DNA of 64,000 nt from Sulfurimonas sp. HSL1-2 (GTDB lineage: Bacteria; Campylobacterota; Campylobacteria; Campylobacterales; Sulfurimonadaceae). Below the pieces are notes generated by a model. That model saw only the letters and a list, made by a program, of their open reading frames with translations, did no database searches and was not told where the DNA came from. The position numbers and the translations under genes were made by a program. The stretch is taken from NCBI RefSeq assembly GCF_039645565.1, contig NZ_CP147914.1, positions 1,857,573-1,921,572 on the forward strand, in the 5' to 3' direction. Below are positions 1 to 8,601 of this stretch, in pieces; the stretch's first letter is position 1, and every line of letters begins with the position of its first letter.

Positions 1-1955
1 TCGATTCCATCGCGGATCTGCGCGACCGGCTCGAGACGCTGGAGCGCCAGGACCAGCCCCAGGAGCGCCGCCTCTCCTACTACGTCACGAGCAGCACCAT
101 CCCCCGGGAGCTGGTCGACGAGCTCGCCACCCGCGAGTGCGACGTCCTGCACTCCAACGAGATCTACCTGGACATCCTGCCAAAAGGCACCAGCAAAGGC
201 TCCACCCTCGAAGCGCTGGTGCAGCACCTGGGCGTCCCCAAAGAGCGCGTGATCGTCGCCGGGGATACCCTCAACGATCTGAGCATGTACCAGCACGGTT
301 TCAAAGGCGTCGTATTGAACAACGCCGAAACCCCGCTCAAAGAGGCGGCCAGCCAGATCGAACACGCCTACTTCTCCAAGGCCCCGGGCACCCACGGTAT
401 CCTCGAAGCGATGCAGCATTTCGGCATTGCCGAGGCGGAAGAGGTGCCCGAGGCCCCTGTCCCGGCATACGGTGACGCCGATCTCGTGATGGTCTACCAC
501 CGCCAGCCCTTCCTGGAAGTGGTAGAGAACGGGCGGGTCGTCCGCAAAAAACACACCAGCCCCAACGGTATTCTGCCGACCCTGCTGGGCTTCTTCGCCG
601 ACGGCGTCAAGGGCTCATGGGTCGCCTGGTCCAAAACGGAGAGCCGCACACCGGAGGGGTTTGAGAAGTATGTCGAGGTGGACAGGGAGCGGTACGCGCA
701 CCTTCGGGTCTGCCGCGTGCCGCTGACCGCGCACGACGTCAAGATTTTTTACGAGGTCTTCTCCAAGGAGGCCCTGTGGCTTCTATTACACTCGTTCCAT
801 GAAAAAGCGGTCTTCAACCACGCGCACTGGAAGCATTTTTGCGAAGTGAACCGTATCTTCGCGGAGAACACGGCAGCCGAAGCGGCCGAGGGGGCCGTCG
901 TCTGGATCCACGACTACAACCTCTGGATGGTGCCGGGCTACCTGCGGCAGCTCCGCCCCGATGTCAAAATCGCCTTTTACCACCACACCCCGTTCCCGGC
1001 GGCGGACATCTTTAACATGTTCCCCTGGCGTCGCGACATCATCAACTCGCTCCTGCAGTGCGACTATATCGGTTTCCACATCCCCCAGTACATCGACAAC
1101 TTCGTCAATACCGTCCGCTCCAACACCCAGATCGAAGTCAACTCCCGCAAAAGTGCCGCACCGCTGTTCAAAACCTACGGCTGTGCCATGGGAGTGGACG
1201 ACTACGCCGACTCCTTTACGACCGAGCTCAATACCGTCCGCCTCGGCGCGCACCCCGTCGGCATCAACTGCGACTATATCGAACAGCTCACGGCAAGCGA
1301 CGATGTCCACTCCCTCTACCGAAAGATCCGCGACGAGATCGGCGACAACAAACTCATCGTCTCCATCGAACGCACGGACTACACCAAGGGGCCTGTCGAC
1401 AAACTCAAGGCCTACGAACACTTCCTGGAAACCCACCCCGAAATGCGCGGGAAGATCAATCTCTTCATGGTCTGTACCCCGCCGGCGAAGGGAATGGCGA
1501 TCTACGACGAGATTACCCAGGATATCGCCTACCACGTCGGGCTCATCAACGGCCGTTTCGGCACCTACAAGTGGACCCCGATCAACTATGTCAGCCGGGT
1601 CATCCCCTTCGAGGACGTCGTCGCCTACAACTGTGCCGCGGATATCGGCTGGGTGACGCCGCTGCGCGACGGGCTGAACCTGGTCTCCAAAGAGTATGTG
1701 GCGGCCCAGCACGCCATCGGCGGCAAAGGGGCCCTGGTCCTCTCCGAGTTCGCCGGGGCGGCGGTGGAGCTGCACGGTGCCTTCCTGGCCAACCCCTACG
1801 ACCCCGTGGAGATGAGCGACACCCTCGCCCAGGCACTCCACGCCCCGGAAAACGAAAGGATCTCCCGCCTGCAGCGGATGTCAAACATCATCCACCGCTA
1901 CGACGTCAACGCCTGGGGGCAGGATTTCCTCTCCAGCGTCACGGAGACGGACTGA
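1..1955 (+). CDS. ggpPS: HAD phosphatase / GT20 glycosyltransferase fusion, glucosylglycerol-phosphate synthase-phosphatase type (5' end outside window)
   Basis: The reading frame is open from base 3, so the N-terminus lies upstream. The visible N-terminal part carries HAD motif III (LPKGTSKG) and motif IV (GDTLNDLSMY); the rest is a family-20 glycosyltransferase with IHDYNLWMVP, YHHTPFP, IERTDYTKGP and VTPLRDGLNLVSKEYVA. The order HAD first, GT20 second is the arrangement known for GgpPS of Azotobacter and halotolerant pseudomonads, which makes glucosylglycerol from ADP-glucose and glycerol-3-phosphate; trehalose synthase/phosphatase fusions usually have the reverse order. The inferred role is cytoplasmic compatible-solute synthesis under salt stress. 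The alternative is a trehalose-6-phosphate synthase; the acceptor cannot be decided from motifs alone. Confidence 0.72.
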   Translation, partial: DSIADLRDRLETLERQDQPQERRLSYYVTSSTIPRELVDELATRECDVLHSNEIYLDILPKGTSKGSTLEALVQHLGVPKERVIVAGDTLNDLSMYQHGFKGVVLNNAETPLKEAASQIEHAYFSKAPGTHGILEAMQHFGIAEAEEVPEAPVPAYGDADLVMVYHRQPFLEVVENGRVVRKKHTSPNGILPTLLGFFADGVKGSWVAWSKTESRTPEGFEKYVEVDRERYAHLRVCRVPLTAHDVKIFYEVFSKEALWLLLHSFHEKAVFNHAHWKHFCEVNRIFAENTAAEAAEGAVVWIHDYNLWMVPGYLRQLRPDVKIAFYHHTPFPAADIFNMFPWRRDIINSLLQCDYIGFHIPQYIDNFVNTVRSNTQIEVNSRKSAAPLFKTYGCAMGVDDYADSFTTELNTVRLGAHPVGINCDYIEQLTASDDVHSLYRKIRDEIGDNKLIVSIERTDYTKGPVDKLKAYEHFLETHPEMRGKINLFMVCTPPAKGMAIYDEITQDIAYHVGLINGRFGTYKWTPINYVSRVIPFEDVVAYNCAADIGWVTPLRDGLNLVSKEYVAAQHAIGGKGALVLSEFAGAAVELHGAFLANPYDPVEMSDTLAQALHAPENERISRLQRMSNIIHRYDVNAWGQDFLSSVTETD

Positions 1956-1969
1956 GCCTTCCGGACGAC

Positions 1970-1995
1970 GGCCCCCTGATCGTTTGCCGGGGGCC
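1970..1995 (+). terminator. GC-rich hairpin after the GT20 gene
   Basis: GGCCCCC (1970-1976) pairs with GGGGGCC (1989-1995) 15 bases after the stop codon of the fusion gene. No T-run follows, so intrinsic termination is uncertain. Confidence 0.35.
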
Positions 1996-2089
1996 GGCCG
2001 ACGGGTATCGGGGCAAAACATATTCGTAAGCTGGACAGAAAGATGCAATCTTTTTTGGCATATAGCATAAGCGGAAATGGGTGAGTGTA

Positions 2090-2422
2090 ATGAAAAGATA
2101 TCTCGGCTCCTTCACCATCGACGTCTACGATCTCGGCGGAATTATGGAGACTCGTATCAATGGTGAGGCCCGGTGGGTCGTCGAACAGTATATCCGTACT
2201 ATCAGCGATATTGCGGATGTGGAACCTCTTAGTATCGAGCAGCGCGTCTCCGACGAACACATCGACGAAGAGCTGGACCGGTACCGGAATCTGCAGTTTT
2301 CGTTCGTGATGTCCTCCGGCGAAGAGCACCATGTACTGTTTCGGGAGCTGTTCAGGCGTTTAAGGGACATCGACACCGGTTGCATGGCCAATGTCGAACT
2401 CGAAACCTATTTTGACGTATAA
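2090..2422 (+). CDS. Hypothetical protein, 110 aa
   Basis: A small acidic soluble protein starting MKRYLGSFTIDVYDLGG, with no signal peptide or membrane segment. The second half is rich in charged residues (DEELDRYRNLQF) and probably mixed alpha/beta. I do not recognise the family. The ATG at 2090 is chosen because GGGTGAG lies just upstream; a GTG at 2081 in the same frame would add three residues. A TATAGC-like box occurs about 25 bases upstream. It stands alone between a plus-strand and a minus-strand unit and has codon use like its neighbours. Confidence 0.6.
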   Translation: MKRYLGSFTIDVYDLGGIMETRINGEARWVVEQYIRTISDIADVEPLSIEQRVSDEHIDEELDRYRNLQFSFVMSSGEEHHVLFRELFRRLRDIDTGCMANVELETYFDV

Positions 2423-2455
2423 GCGGATAGGCAGGGCATTTCGGAAAAGGCCGCC

Positions 2456-3103
2456 TTACGGCGTACCGAACTCTTTGATGACGAGGTGATCCGCACTGCT
2501 GTCGGCAGGGTTGTAAAGTGCATTCGTCGATCCGACGGCCATCCCGGATGACTCGGCCCTGACCCACATACTGACGGTATGGTTGCCGGCCGAGAGTCCG
2601 TCGAAGATCCCCGTGATCGTCGCCGGATGCGAGGGAAGACACCCCTCTTCACCGTACTGCAGCATCGTACGGGCAGGTCCTCCCGACGAAGGCGTGTCGT
2701 CGACCCTCAGTTCGAAAACAACCTGATCATCGGCAATGACCCCGACGCAGATACGGCCGTTGTACTGAATCTCCAACACCGAGGCGTCCTGCTGTTTGAC
2801 ATAGCTTCCCATATCGCCTATTTTGACGAACTCCCCGACAAACGTCCCCGTCAGAGGCGATGTCGTCCGGGGAACGGCCAGGGTGCTCCATCCCAGCAGG
2901 CCGGTCGCCGCGATGGCGGCGCTGTTCACCGAGATGCGGCCGTTGTTGTCGTTGATCTGCGTCGTATGCTCGCTGAAATTGGCATTGACCTCATCGGCAA
3001 CGGCCGGGGTATTGGCGACAAAGGTGTTCATGGCACCGACCTCCCCCGCCTGGAGCAAAACACTTGACAAGAGCAGCGCTGCCGTATGCATGACAACTTT
3101 CAT
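2456..3103 (-). CDS. Secreted hypothetical protein, 215 aa
   Basis: The N-terminus (MKVVMHTAALLLSSVLLQAG) looks like a signal peptide. It is followed by NTFVANTPAVADEVNANF, a segment of a kind often found at the start of coiled trimeric surface or tail-fibre-like proteins (an F-x-x-x-TPAxAxEVNxNF pattern), then a short helical stretch with repeated N residues. The remainder is a beta-rich domain of about 140 residues with two cysteines (NGRICVGV, EEGCLPSH) that could form a disulfide. A strong AAGGAG precedes the ATG. The likely location is the periplasm or cell surface; function unknown. It is a single-gene unit. Confidence 0.65.
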   Translation of the reverse strand: MKVVMHTAALLLSSVLLQAGEVGAMNTFVANTPAVADEVNANFSEHTTQINDNNGRISVNSAAIAATGLLGWSTLAVPRTTSPLTGTFVGEFVKIGDMGSYVKQQDASVLEIQYNGRICVGVIADDQVVFELRVDDTPSSGGPARTMLQYGEEGCLPSHPATITGIFDGLSAGNHTVSMWVRAESSGMAVGSTNALYNPADSSADHLVIKEFGTP

Positions 3104-3132
3104 GGAAGCTCCTTCTTCTTTACCCGACGGCG

Positions 3133-3987
3133 CTATTTGAATACGCTGCCGAGCATCCCCTTGATCGCCTGCTGCACGTCCGCCGGGTAGACGACGAACT
3201 TGCCGTTTTCGCTTTCGCTCAGTTTCTCCAGCGCGGCGATGTAGCGGTCGCCGAGGAGGAACATGGCGGGCAGTTCGCGCTCCTGGATGGATTCGGAAAT
3301 ACGGGCGATCGCTTCGGCGGAAGCCGTGGCCAGCGCCACCTGGGCCTGTGCTTCGAGCTTGGCGGCCTCGAGTTTCCCTTCGGCTTCCAGGATGGCCGCA
3401 TTCTTGTTCCCATCCGCCATCGTCACGACGGCACGGCGTTCGCGTTCGGCAGCGGCCTGCTGTTCCATCGCTTTTTGCATGGAGGGGCTTGGGCTGATAT
3501 CCTGGATCTCGACGGACTTGACCGTCACGCCCCAGTCCGCGACGTCGTCGATGATCTGCTCTTTAAGACGCGCCTTGATCATGTCGCGGTTGGAGAGCGC
3601 TTCGTCCAGCTTCATCTCCCCGATAATGGAACGAAGCGTCGTCATGACGAGGTTGATGATGGCCATACGGAAGTCCTCGACCCCGTAAACGGCATCAGAA
3701 GGGCGCGTGACACGGATAAAGGCGATGGCGTTGGTGAGGATGACGGCGTTGTCCATCGTGATGACTTCCTGCTGAGGCACATCAAGGATGATATCCCGCG
3801 TCGTCATCCGCTCACGCACGCTGTCGATGTAGGGGATGATGAGATTGAGCCCCGGGGAAAGGGTCCGGTAGAACTTGCCCAGCCGCTCGATGACCCACTC
3901 CTCGCCCTGCGGGACGACCTTTATCCCTTTGTAAAGGGTAACGATGATGACGACGGCGAAGACGCCGATAATGTAGAGTGATACCAT
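3133..3987 (-). CDS. SPFH/band-7 membrane protein, slipin/paraslipin (QmcA-like), 284 aa
   Basis: One N-terminal membrane segment (residues 3-18) is followed by a band-7 domain with VVPQGEEWVIERLGKFYRTL and TRDIILDVPQQEVITMDN. A long helix rich in Glu and Ala (AAAERERRAVVTMADGNKNA) then drives oligomerisation. Length fits stomatin/paraslipin proteins. Such proteins form oligomeric belts in the cytoplasmic membrane and organise membrane microdomains or proteases. The gene directly follows NfeD, the usual partner: the NfeD stop codon and this ATG abut. Confidence 0.93.
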   Translation of the reverse strand: MVSLYIIGVFAVVIIVTLYKGIKVVPQGEEWVIERLGKFYRTLSPGLNLIIPYIDSVRERMTTRDIILDVPQQEVITMDNAVILTNAIAFIRVTRPSDAVYGVEDFRMAIINLVMTTLRSIIGEMKLDEALSNRDMIKARLKEQIIDDVADWGVTVKSVEIQDISPSPSMQKAMEQQAAAERERRAVVTMADGNKNAAILEAEGKLEAAKLEAQAQVALATASAEAIARISESIQERELPAMFLLGDRYIAALEKLSESENGKFVVYPADVQQAIKGMLGSVFK

Positions 3988-4449
3988 TCAATCCTCCTTC
4001 AGGGGGGTCACTTTGATCAGCTGGCCGCTGACGTCGACAATCTGCACCTTCGTCCCGACGCTAAGCGGTTCGTCGGCGAAGGCAGGCCATTCGCGGTTGC
4101 CCAGTACGGGAATGTCGAAGAGCACTTTACCCCTCTGGGGCGGTTCGATCCCCTCGGTGACGGTCCCCTTCGTGTCGACCCTGTAGGAGGCCTGTCCGCT
4201 CTGCGTCACGGTCTTCTGGCGGATAAAACGCCACCACCCCACGATAAAAAGTGTCGAAAGGATCGACCAGATCAGCAGCTCGGCAGAGAAGGAGAGATCA
4301 AAGAGATAGGCCAGCGTCCCCGTCAGGATCGCGGCGACGCCTATTCCCAGCAGCAGGAAAGTGAGGGCCATCGTTTCCAGGCCTATCAGCACCATCCCCA
4401 GGATAACCCAGTGCCACCACAGTACATTTGCATTCAACCAGTCAAGCAT
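3988..4449 (-). CDS. NfeD family membrane protein, 153 aa
   Basis: Short-form NfeD: hydrophobic segments in the first 80 residues (VLWWHWVILGMVLIGLETMA and further) and a C-terminal OB-fold (VGTKVQIVDVSGQLIKVTPL). NfeD proteins partner slipins, the product of the next gene, and the two genes abut. A GGAGGAG sequence lies upstream of the ATG and a GCTATACT box is seen near 4477, so this two-gene operon probably starts here. The N-terminal serine protease domain of long NfeD proteins is absent. Confidence 0.92.
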   Translation of the reverse strand: MLDWLNANVLWWHWVILGMVLIGLETMALTFLLLGIGVAAILTGTLAYLFDLSFSAELLIWSILSTLFIVGWWRFIRQKTVTQSGQASYRVDTKGTVTEGIEPPQRGKVLFDIPVLGNREWPAFADEPLSVGTKVQIVDVSGQLIKVTPLKED

Positions 4450-4505
4450 ACGTCACTCCTCCGTCTTCACACAAGTATAGCGAATAAACCCGTAGGGCGC
4501 TGTCA

Positions 4506-5600
4506 TCAATGTGCTCTCTGTTCCCCCCGCTTTAACCGGCCGAGCAGCGTGGCGATTTCTTTATCGTCGGGCGCATCCGCCCCTTCGTAGAGATGCTTTT
4601 CCACCGCTTCCGCGCTCTTTTTCGCCTCGGGATCGTCCAGATGCCCGAAAAGTGCGACCAGCGCCGCGCGAAGCGAATCGACTCGGACCCGCGTCTCTTT
4701 CTCTTTTCGCCGCATCAAAAGCAGTGTCGCTGCGACGCCGAGCACGAAACCGGCGGCGACCCCCGCCGCCAGACTCCAGATCGTCATCGTCTCCTCCTTC
4801 GTGTTTGTCCGCTTCACTTTGGGTTCAGTCTCGGCGCGGACATGGACCGGGATCGGCAGTGACGACGCCGTGACGACGCGCTGCGTCGCCGGGTCGAAGC
4901 TGCGGAAGCTCACCGAGGGGACCGTAAAATCCCGCTCGCCGACCAGGGCAAAGGTCCGGTTCACCTCATTGCTGTAGCAGCCGTCCCGCCATGCGGCGTT
5001 CTCCGTATGCCCCTCGTCAAAAACGCTGACCCCGGCAATCGCCATCCGCAGCGGTTCCGCCGTTTCCAGATTGCCGCACCCTGAGAGCGACAGGGTCAGG
5101 TGCACGGGTTGACCGCGCTCTGTGGCATTGCGGTCAATGACGGCCTCCAGCCGGAAGGCGCCGACTGCCTGAACCCCGCCCGGGACGGGGTGGGCAAAAA
5201 GCGTTATGGGTTCGAAAAGGTGCTGCTGCCATGCCACCGAGGGCATCCACTGCCCCCACGCATCCTTCGTGTAGGTGCGTTCGGCGACGTTCATCGCCGC
5301 CGTGCCGGTCGAGAGCTCCCCGCCCTGCATCGGGACGATGATGTAGCTCTTCTCCCACACCTCCGCCCCCGCTTCGTGCCGCTCTTCCGCGTGACTCTGC
5401 AGGACCTGGAAATGTGCCAGTTCCGGTGCCGCGAAACGGAAATCGATCCCCTTGTCCGACGCGGCGTGCGCAAAACGGTAGACGAGCCGAAGCGGTTCAC
5501 CCTGGAAGACTTGGCGTGAAGAGCTCTCGACCGTCAGCTCATAACCCGAGAGCGTACTGACGGCCACCAGTAGACAAAGCGCCTTACCACGGAACGACAT
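4506..5600 (-). CDS. BatD-like membrane protein, 364 aa
   Basis: Last gene of the MoxR/Bat operon. It begins MSFRGKALCLLVAVSTLSGY (signal peptide), continues as an extracytoplasmic beta-rich region starting ELTVESSSRQVFQGEPLRL, and has one membrane segment (TIWSLAAGVAAGFVLGVAAT) followed by a short helical cytoplasmic tail. BatD proteins have this layout of repeated beta domains and a C-terminal anchor. The ATG at 5600 is inside the end of the preceding gene (17-nt overlap); an upstream in-frame start at 5696 gives an Arg-rich non-native leader. Similarity to BatD is by layout and context more than by motif. Confidence 0.75.
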   Translation of the reverse strand: MSFRGKALCLLVAVSTLSGYELTVESSSRQVFQGEPLRLVYRFAHAASDKGIDFRFAAPELAHFQVLQSHAEERHEAGAEVWEKSYIIVPMQGGELSTGTAAMNVAERTYTKDAWGQWMPSVAWQQHLFEPITLFAHPVPGGVQAVGAFRLEAVIDRNATERGQPVHLTLSLSGCGNLETAEPLRMAIAGVSVFDEGHTENAAWRDGCYSNEVNRTFALVGERDFTVPSVSFRSFDPATQRVVTASSLPIPVHVRAETEPKVKRTNTKEETMTIWSLAAGVAAGFVLGVAATLLLMRRKEKETRVRVDSLRAALVALFGHLDDPEAKKSAEAVEKHLYEGADAPDDKEIATLLGRLKRGEQRAH

Positions 5601-7278
5601 GGTCGCCTCCCCCGGCGCGCTCCGGCGTGATCTTGTAGAGGTGCGTCCGGCTCTGCCGCTGCAGCGACTGCCGCCACATCGCCGCCTCGTAATCACTCAG
5701 CGCGGCCGTTTTCGCTTTGCCGGAGGCTTCCGAAGGCCTCGCCTCATTCCCTTCGGGCGTCTCCGTCTGCGCGGAAGCGTTCTGCGCACCGTTCGTCGGC
5801 GACGGTGCCCCCGAAGCGTTGTGGTCCCCGCCCGTGCCCGTCGCCGCCGCTGCCGTACGATGGCGCTCCGCCTGCACCAGCCGCATCAGACGTCCGCGGA
5901 CAATGGCCATGTTTTCCCGCGTCTGCGAGTCATTTTGGAGGTAGAGCGCCTTCTGGTACACCTTGATGGCGGCTTCGAGATTTTCCCTGCCCCCCAGCAT
6001 CGCCCGGGCATTTCCCAGGTTATGCAGCGTCGAAAACTGCAGCATCCGCTCCTTGCTGCGGATCCGTTCCCACAGCGCGGCCGCCGCGTCGTATTTTCCG
6101 GCACGGTAAAGGGCGTGTGCGCTGTCGTACATCGCCGCCGGGTCGTTGCCGTTATGCACCCCGTAGCGGTAAAAGGCGCGGGCGGCCCGTGTATAGTCCC
6201 CCTGTTCATAATACCCTTTCGCGGATTCAAGCAGTTCGTAATCAAAAGGCTCCGCCCGCAGCACAGCGGCATTTCCGGACAGCAGCACGCCCAGCAGCAG
6301 TGCGGGGGGGACGGCCACCCGTTCGCGGCGGCTCATGGAGGCGTTGGCCAACAGCAGCAAAAAGAGTGCCGCTCCCAGCGGCAGGATGTAGAGCTGGCCG
6401 TATAGGCGGATCTCCTTGACACCCCTCTCGCCCCCTCCGGCATGGCGGCGGAGCTCGGAAAGCAGTGCCGTGACGTCACGGGAACCCACCGTCATGTCAA
6501 CATAGAGGCCGCCCGTGGATTCGGCCAGGGTGCGCAATGAAGGGTTCAGCACCGTCCGGACCGGTTTCTCCCCCTGCATGACGGGTTTGCCATCCTGTTT
6601 CAGTACGCCCCCTTCGACCGTGCCGATCCCGAGGATATAAATGTGGAGCTTCTGCGCTTGGGCGTAAGAGACCGCCTCGGAGAAATCGCCCCTGTCGCCC
6701 CCGTCGGTCAGCAGCAGCAGATTTTTGCGGCCCGGCTCCCCCATCACCCCGTTCGCCGCGGCCAGCAGCGCCATGATATCCGTTCCCTTCTCGGCATAGG
6801 CATCAGGCGTAAAATCATTCAAGAGCTCTGTCAGCGCCGTCCTGTCCGCCGTAGGCGGCACCACGGCATAAACATCGCGTCCGAAGGCGAGTACCCCGAT
6901 GCGTTCCCGCTTCGCCCGCGCGACCAGCGCAAGCAGTTTCGCTTTCGCGACGGCGGCGCGGGAGGGGTAGACATCCTCCGTCTGCATCGAGGCCGAGATG
7001 TCGACGGCAACCGTCAGCGCCTCGTCCGGGGCCTTGACGACGGCCGTCGCCTCGGTAATGACGGGCTGGGACATCGCCGCGATCAGCAGGATGAAAATGA
7101 GCAGGTAGATCAGGTTGCGCTGCCGGAGGCTGAGGCGCTTTTCGTTCACCCGCAGCCGTTCGAAAACGGGGCCGGAAAAGAGCTCCGCCGCCGGCTCCTT
7201 CTGGGTCAGAATAAAGTAGAAGAGCACCAGAACCGGCGGCAGCATCAGGTAGAAAAACTCGGGGTGGAGAAAGGTCAT
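5584..7278 (-). CDS. BatB/BatC fusion: VWA domain plus TPR membrane protein, 564 aa
   Basis: Two N-terminal membrane segments flank a short loop, then a von Willebrand A domain with an intact MIDAS start (DISASMQTED, DxSxS) and LLLTDGGDRGDF. A membrane segment near residues 290-310 and another near 325-345 precede about three TPR units (KGYYEQGDYTRAARAFYRYG, LHNLGNARAMLG) and an Ala/Thr-rich low-complexity tail. In Bacteroides, BatB (VWA) and BatC (TPR) are separate; here they are one polypeptide. The start overlaps the BatA stop by 4 nt. Probable role: envelope stress or aerotolerance complex assembled with the MoxR ATPase. Confidence 0.88.
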   Translation of the reverse strand: MTFLHPEFFYLMLPPVLVLFYFILTQKEPAAELFSGPVFERLRVNEKRLSLRQRNLIYLLIFILLIAAMSQPVITEATAVVKAPDEALTVAVDISASMQTEDVYPSRAAVAKAKLLALVARAKRERIGVLAFGRDVYAVVPPTADRTALTELLNDFTPDAYAEKGTDIMALLAAANGVMGEPGRKNLLLLTDGGDRGDFSEAVSYAQAQKLHIYILGIGTVEGGVLKQDGKPVMQGEKPVRTVLNPSLRTLAESTGGLYVDMTVGSRDVTALLSELRRHAGGGERGVKEIRLYGQLYILPLGAALFLLLLANASMSRRERVAVPPALLLGVLLSGNAAVLRAEPFDYELLESAKGYYEQGDYTRAARAFYRYGVHNGNDPAAMYDSAHALYRAGKYDAAAALWERIRSKERMLQFSTLHNLGNARAMLGGRENLEAAIKVYQKALYLQNDSQTRENMAIVRGRLMRLVQAERHRTAAAATGTGGDHNASGAPSPTNGAQNASAQTETPEGNEARPSEASGKAKTAALSDYEAAMWRQSLQRQSRTHLYKITPERAGGGDHVVPW

Positions 7279-8210
7279 CCCAGCCTCCGGTTGCGCAGGT
7301 AGACGTAGAGCAGCAGCGTCATAAAGCCGGCAAAGAGCGGGTAAACGTAGTAGTACTCCTTGACGATCAGAACCGGCGGGCGCTGGGGCGACTTCTCCAG
7401 GGCGTCGATCTGTGCGTAGACGTCAGCCAGGGATGTAGTGTTCCGGGCCGTGAAATAGGCGCCGCCGCTCTCTGCTGTCAGCGTTTTCAGCACTGACTCC
7501 TGGGCGGCGGGCGCGTCCTCGGGCGCGTCCCCGACAACGACGGCATAGAGGCGTACACCGTCTTTGAGTGCCACCCCCCCGACGACGTCGCTTCCCACCG
7601 GGGCCCCCGGCGTGTTCCGGCCGTCGGTCAGGACGACGACGATCTTTTCAGTGCTCTGCACGTCATGCAGCGAAACGATCCCCCTGGCCATCGCCTCATA
7701 AAGGGCCGTGTATTTGCCGGCAATGCCGACATAAAGCTGCCCGATGATCTTCGAGAGCATCCCCATGTCGGAGGTGGGCGGTGCGGCTGTGAACGTGTGG
7801 GTGCCGAAGACGACGAGGCCGACGCTGTCGCTGCTGCGCTGCGCCACAAACGCCTGCAGGATCTCCTGGACCGCCTCGAACCGGCTGCGCGTCCGGTCAT
7901 CCGGGTCGAAATCGCCGTTGCGCATGGAGGCACTGGCATCCACCACGAGGCTGATCGCGTACCCCGGGGCGCTGACGGGCTGGTAGACCTGCTCTTTCAC
8001 CGGCGACATCAACGCGACGAGCAGCAACAGGATCGAAGCCCACTTGAGCAGCCAGAGCCAGAAAGAGGGTTTGAGCGTGACCGCGGCGAAAGCGGCGAGG
8101 TGCGGGAAGTAGAAACCCTGGTGGCGCAGGCGGCAGAGCGCCTCGCAGGCCAGAAAGATGAAGAGGAAAGAGATGACTTTCGGGAACTCGAAGAAGATCC
8201 CCTCAAACAT
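7275..8210 (-). CDS. BatA-like VWA-domain membrane protein, 311 aa
   Basis: Membrane segments at residues 5-25, about 50-70 and near the C-terminus bracket a VWA domain. The MIDAS motif is visible as VVDASASMRNGDFDP, with a threonine MIDAS residue probably in SDSVGLVVFGTHTFTAAPPT and the acidic residue in VVLTDGRNTPGAP. It overlaps the preceding small gene by 8 nt and the following gene by 4 nt, so translation is probably coupled. VWA proteins of this family bind partners through a divalent cation and act with MoxR AAA+ ATPases. Confidence 0.9.
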   Translation of the reverse strand: MFEGIFFEFPKVISFLFIFLACEALCRLRHQGFYFPHLAAFAAVTLKPSFWLWLLKWASILLLLVALMSPVKEQVYQPVSAPGYAISLVVDASASMRNGDFDPDDRTRSRFEAVQEILQAFVAQRSSDSVGLVVFGTHTFTAAPPTSDMGMLSKIIGQLYVGIAGKYTALYEAMARGIVSLHDVQSTEKIVVVLTDGRNTPGAPVGSDVVGGVALKDGVRLYAVVVGDAPEDAPAAQESVLKTLTAESGGAYFTARNTTSLADVYAQIDALEKSPQRPPVLIVKEYYYVYPLFAGFMTLLLYVYLRNRRLG

Positions 8211-8601
8211 CGATCATCCCGAGATAGATCCTGAAATACGCTCGGGTCTCCTCGTCGATGGGCGGCACCGTTTTGCGGAACTTGTAGGGCTCAAGGCGAC
8301 GTTCGAGATTTTCGAAAGCCTCCTGCAGACGCGGGGAGTCCGCTGCGAAACGGCGGCCGAGGCGGGAAATAGCATACGCAGCCTGCTTCGCGTCATCCAG
8401 ATCGACCGCCTCGAGGGCTTTGCGGCTGGCGCGCCGGGTATTTTCCCTTCGCTCCTCGCAGTAGCGGCGGATCAGCAGGTAGAGGACGAGCAGCAAAAAA
8501 AAGAGCACAACGGCTGCCGCGGCCGCCAGGTAGTAGGGCGTATAGTCATGGATCTCGACCAGGGGTTTGATGTCATGCAGCGGGATATCGTCTGAACGCA
8601 T
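8203..8601 (-). CDS. DUF4381-like single-pass membrane protein, 132 aa
   Basis: A short N-terminal stretch (DDIPLHDIKPLVEI) precedes one strong membrane segment (YLAAAAAVVLFFLLLVLYLL) and a charged helical cytoplasmic region. Small proteins of this kind sit between the DUF58 and VWA genes in MoxR/Bat operons, as here. The start overlaps the DUF58 stop by one base (TAATG). No catalytic motif is visible. Confidence 0.8.
   Translation of the reverse strand: MRSDDIPLHDIKPLVEIHDYTPYYLAAAAAVVLFFLLLVLYLLIRRYCEERRENTRRASRKALEAVDLDDAKQAAYAISRLGRRFAADSPRLQEAFENLERRLEPYKFRKTVPPIDEETRAYFRIYLGMIDV

Noticed and set aside
5601-5696. Longer N-terminus for the BatD-like protein (start at 5696)
   Set aside because: The extra residues are Arg/Ser-rich, overlap the preceding gene, and precede rather than form the signal peptide.
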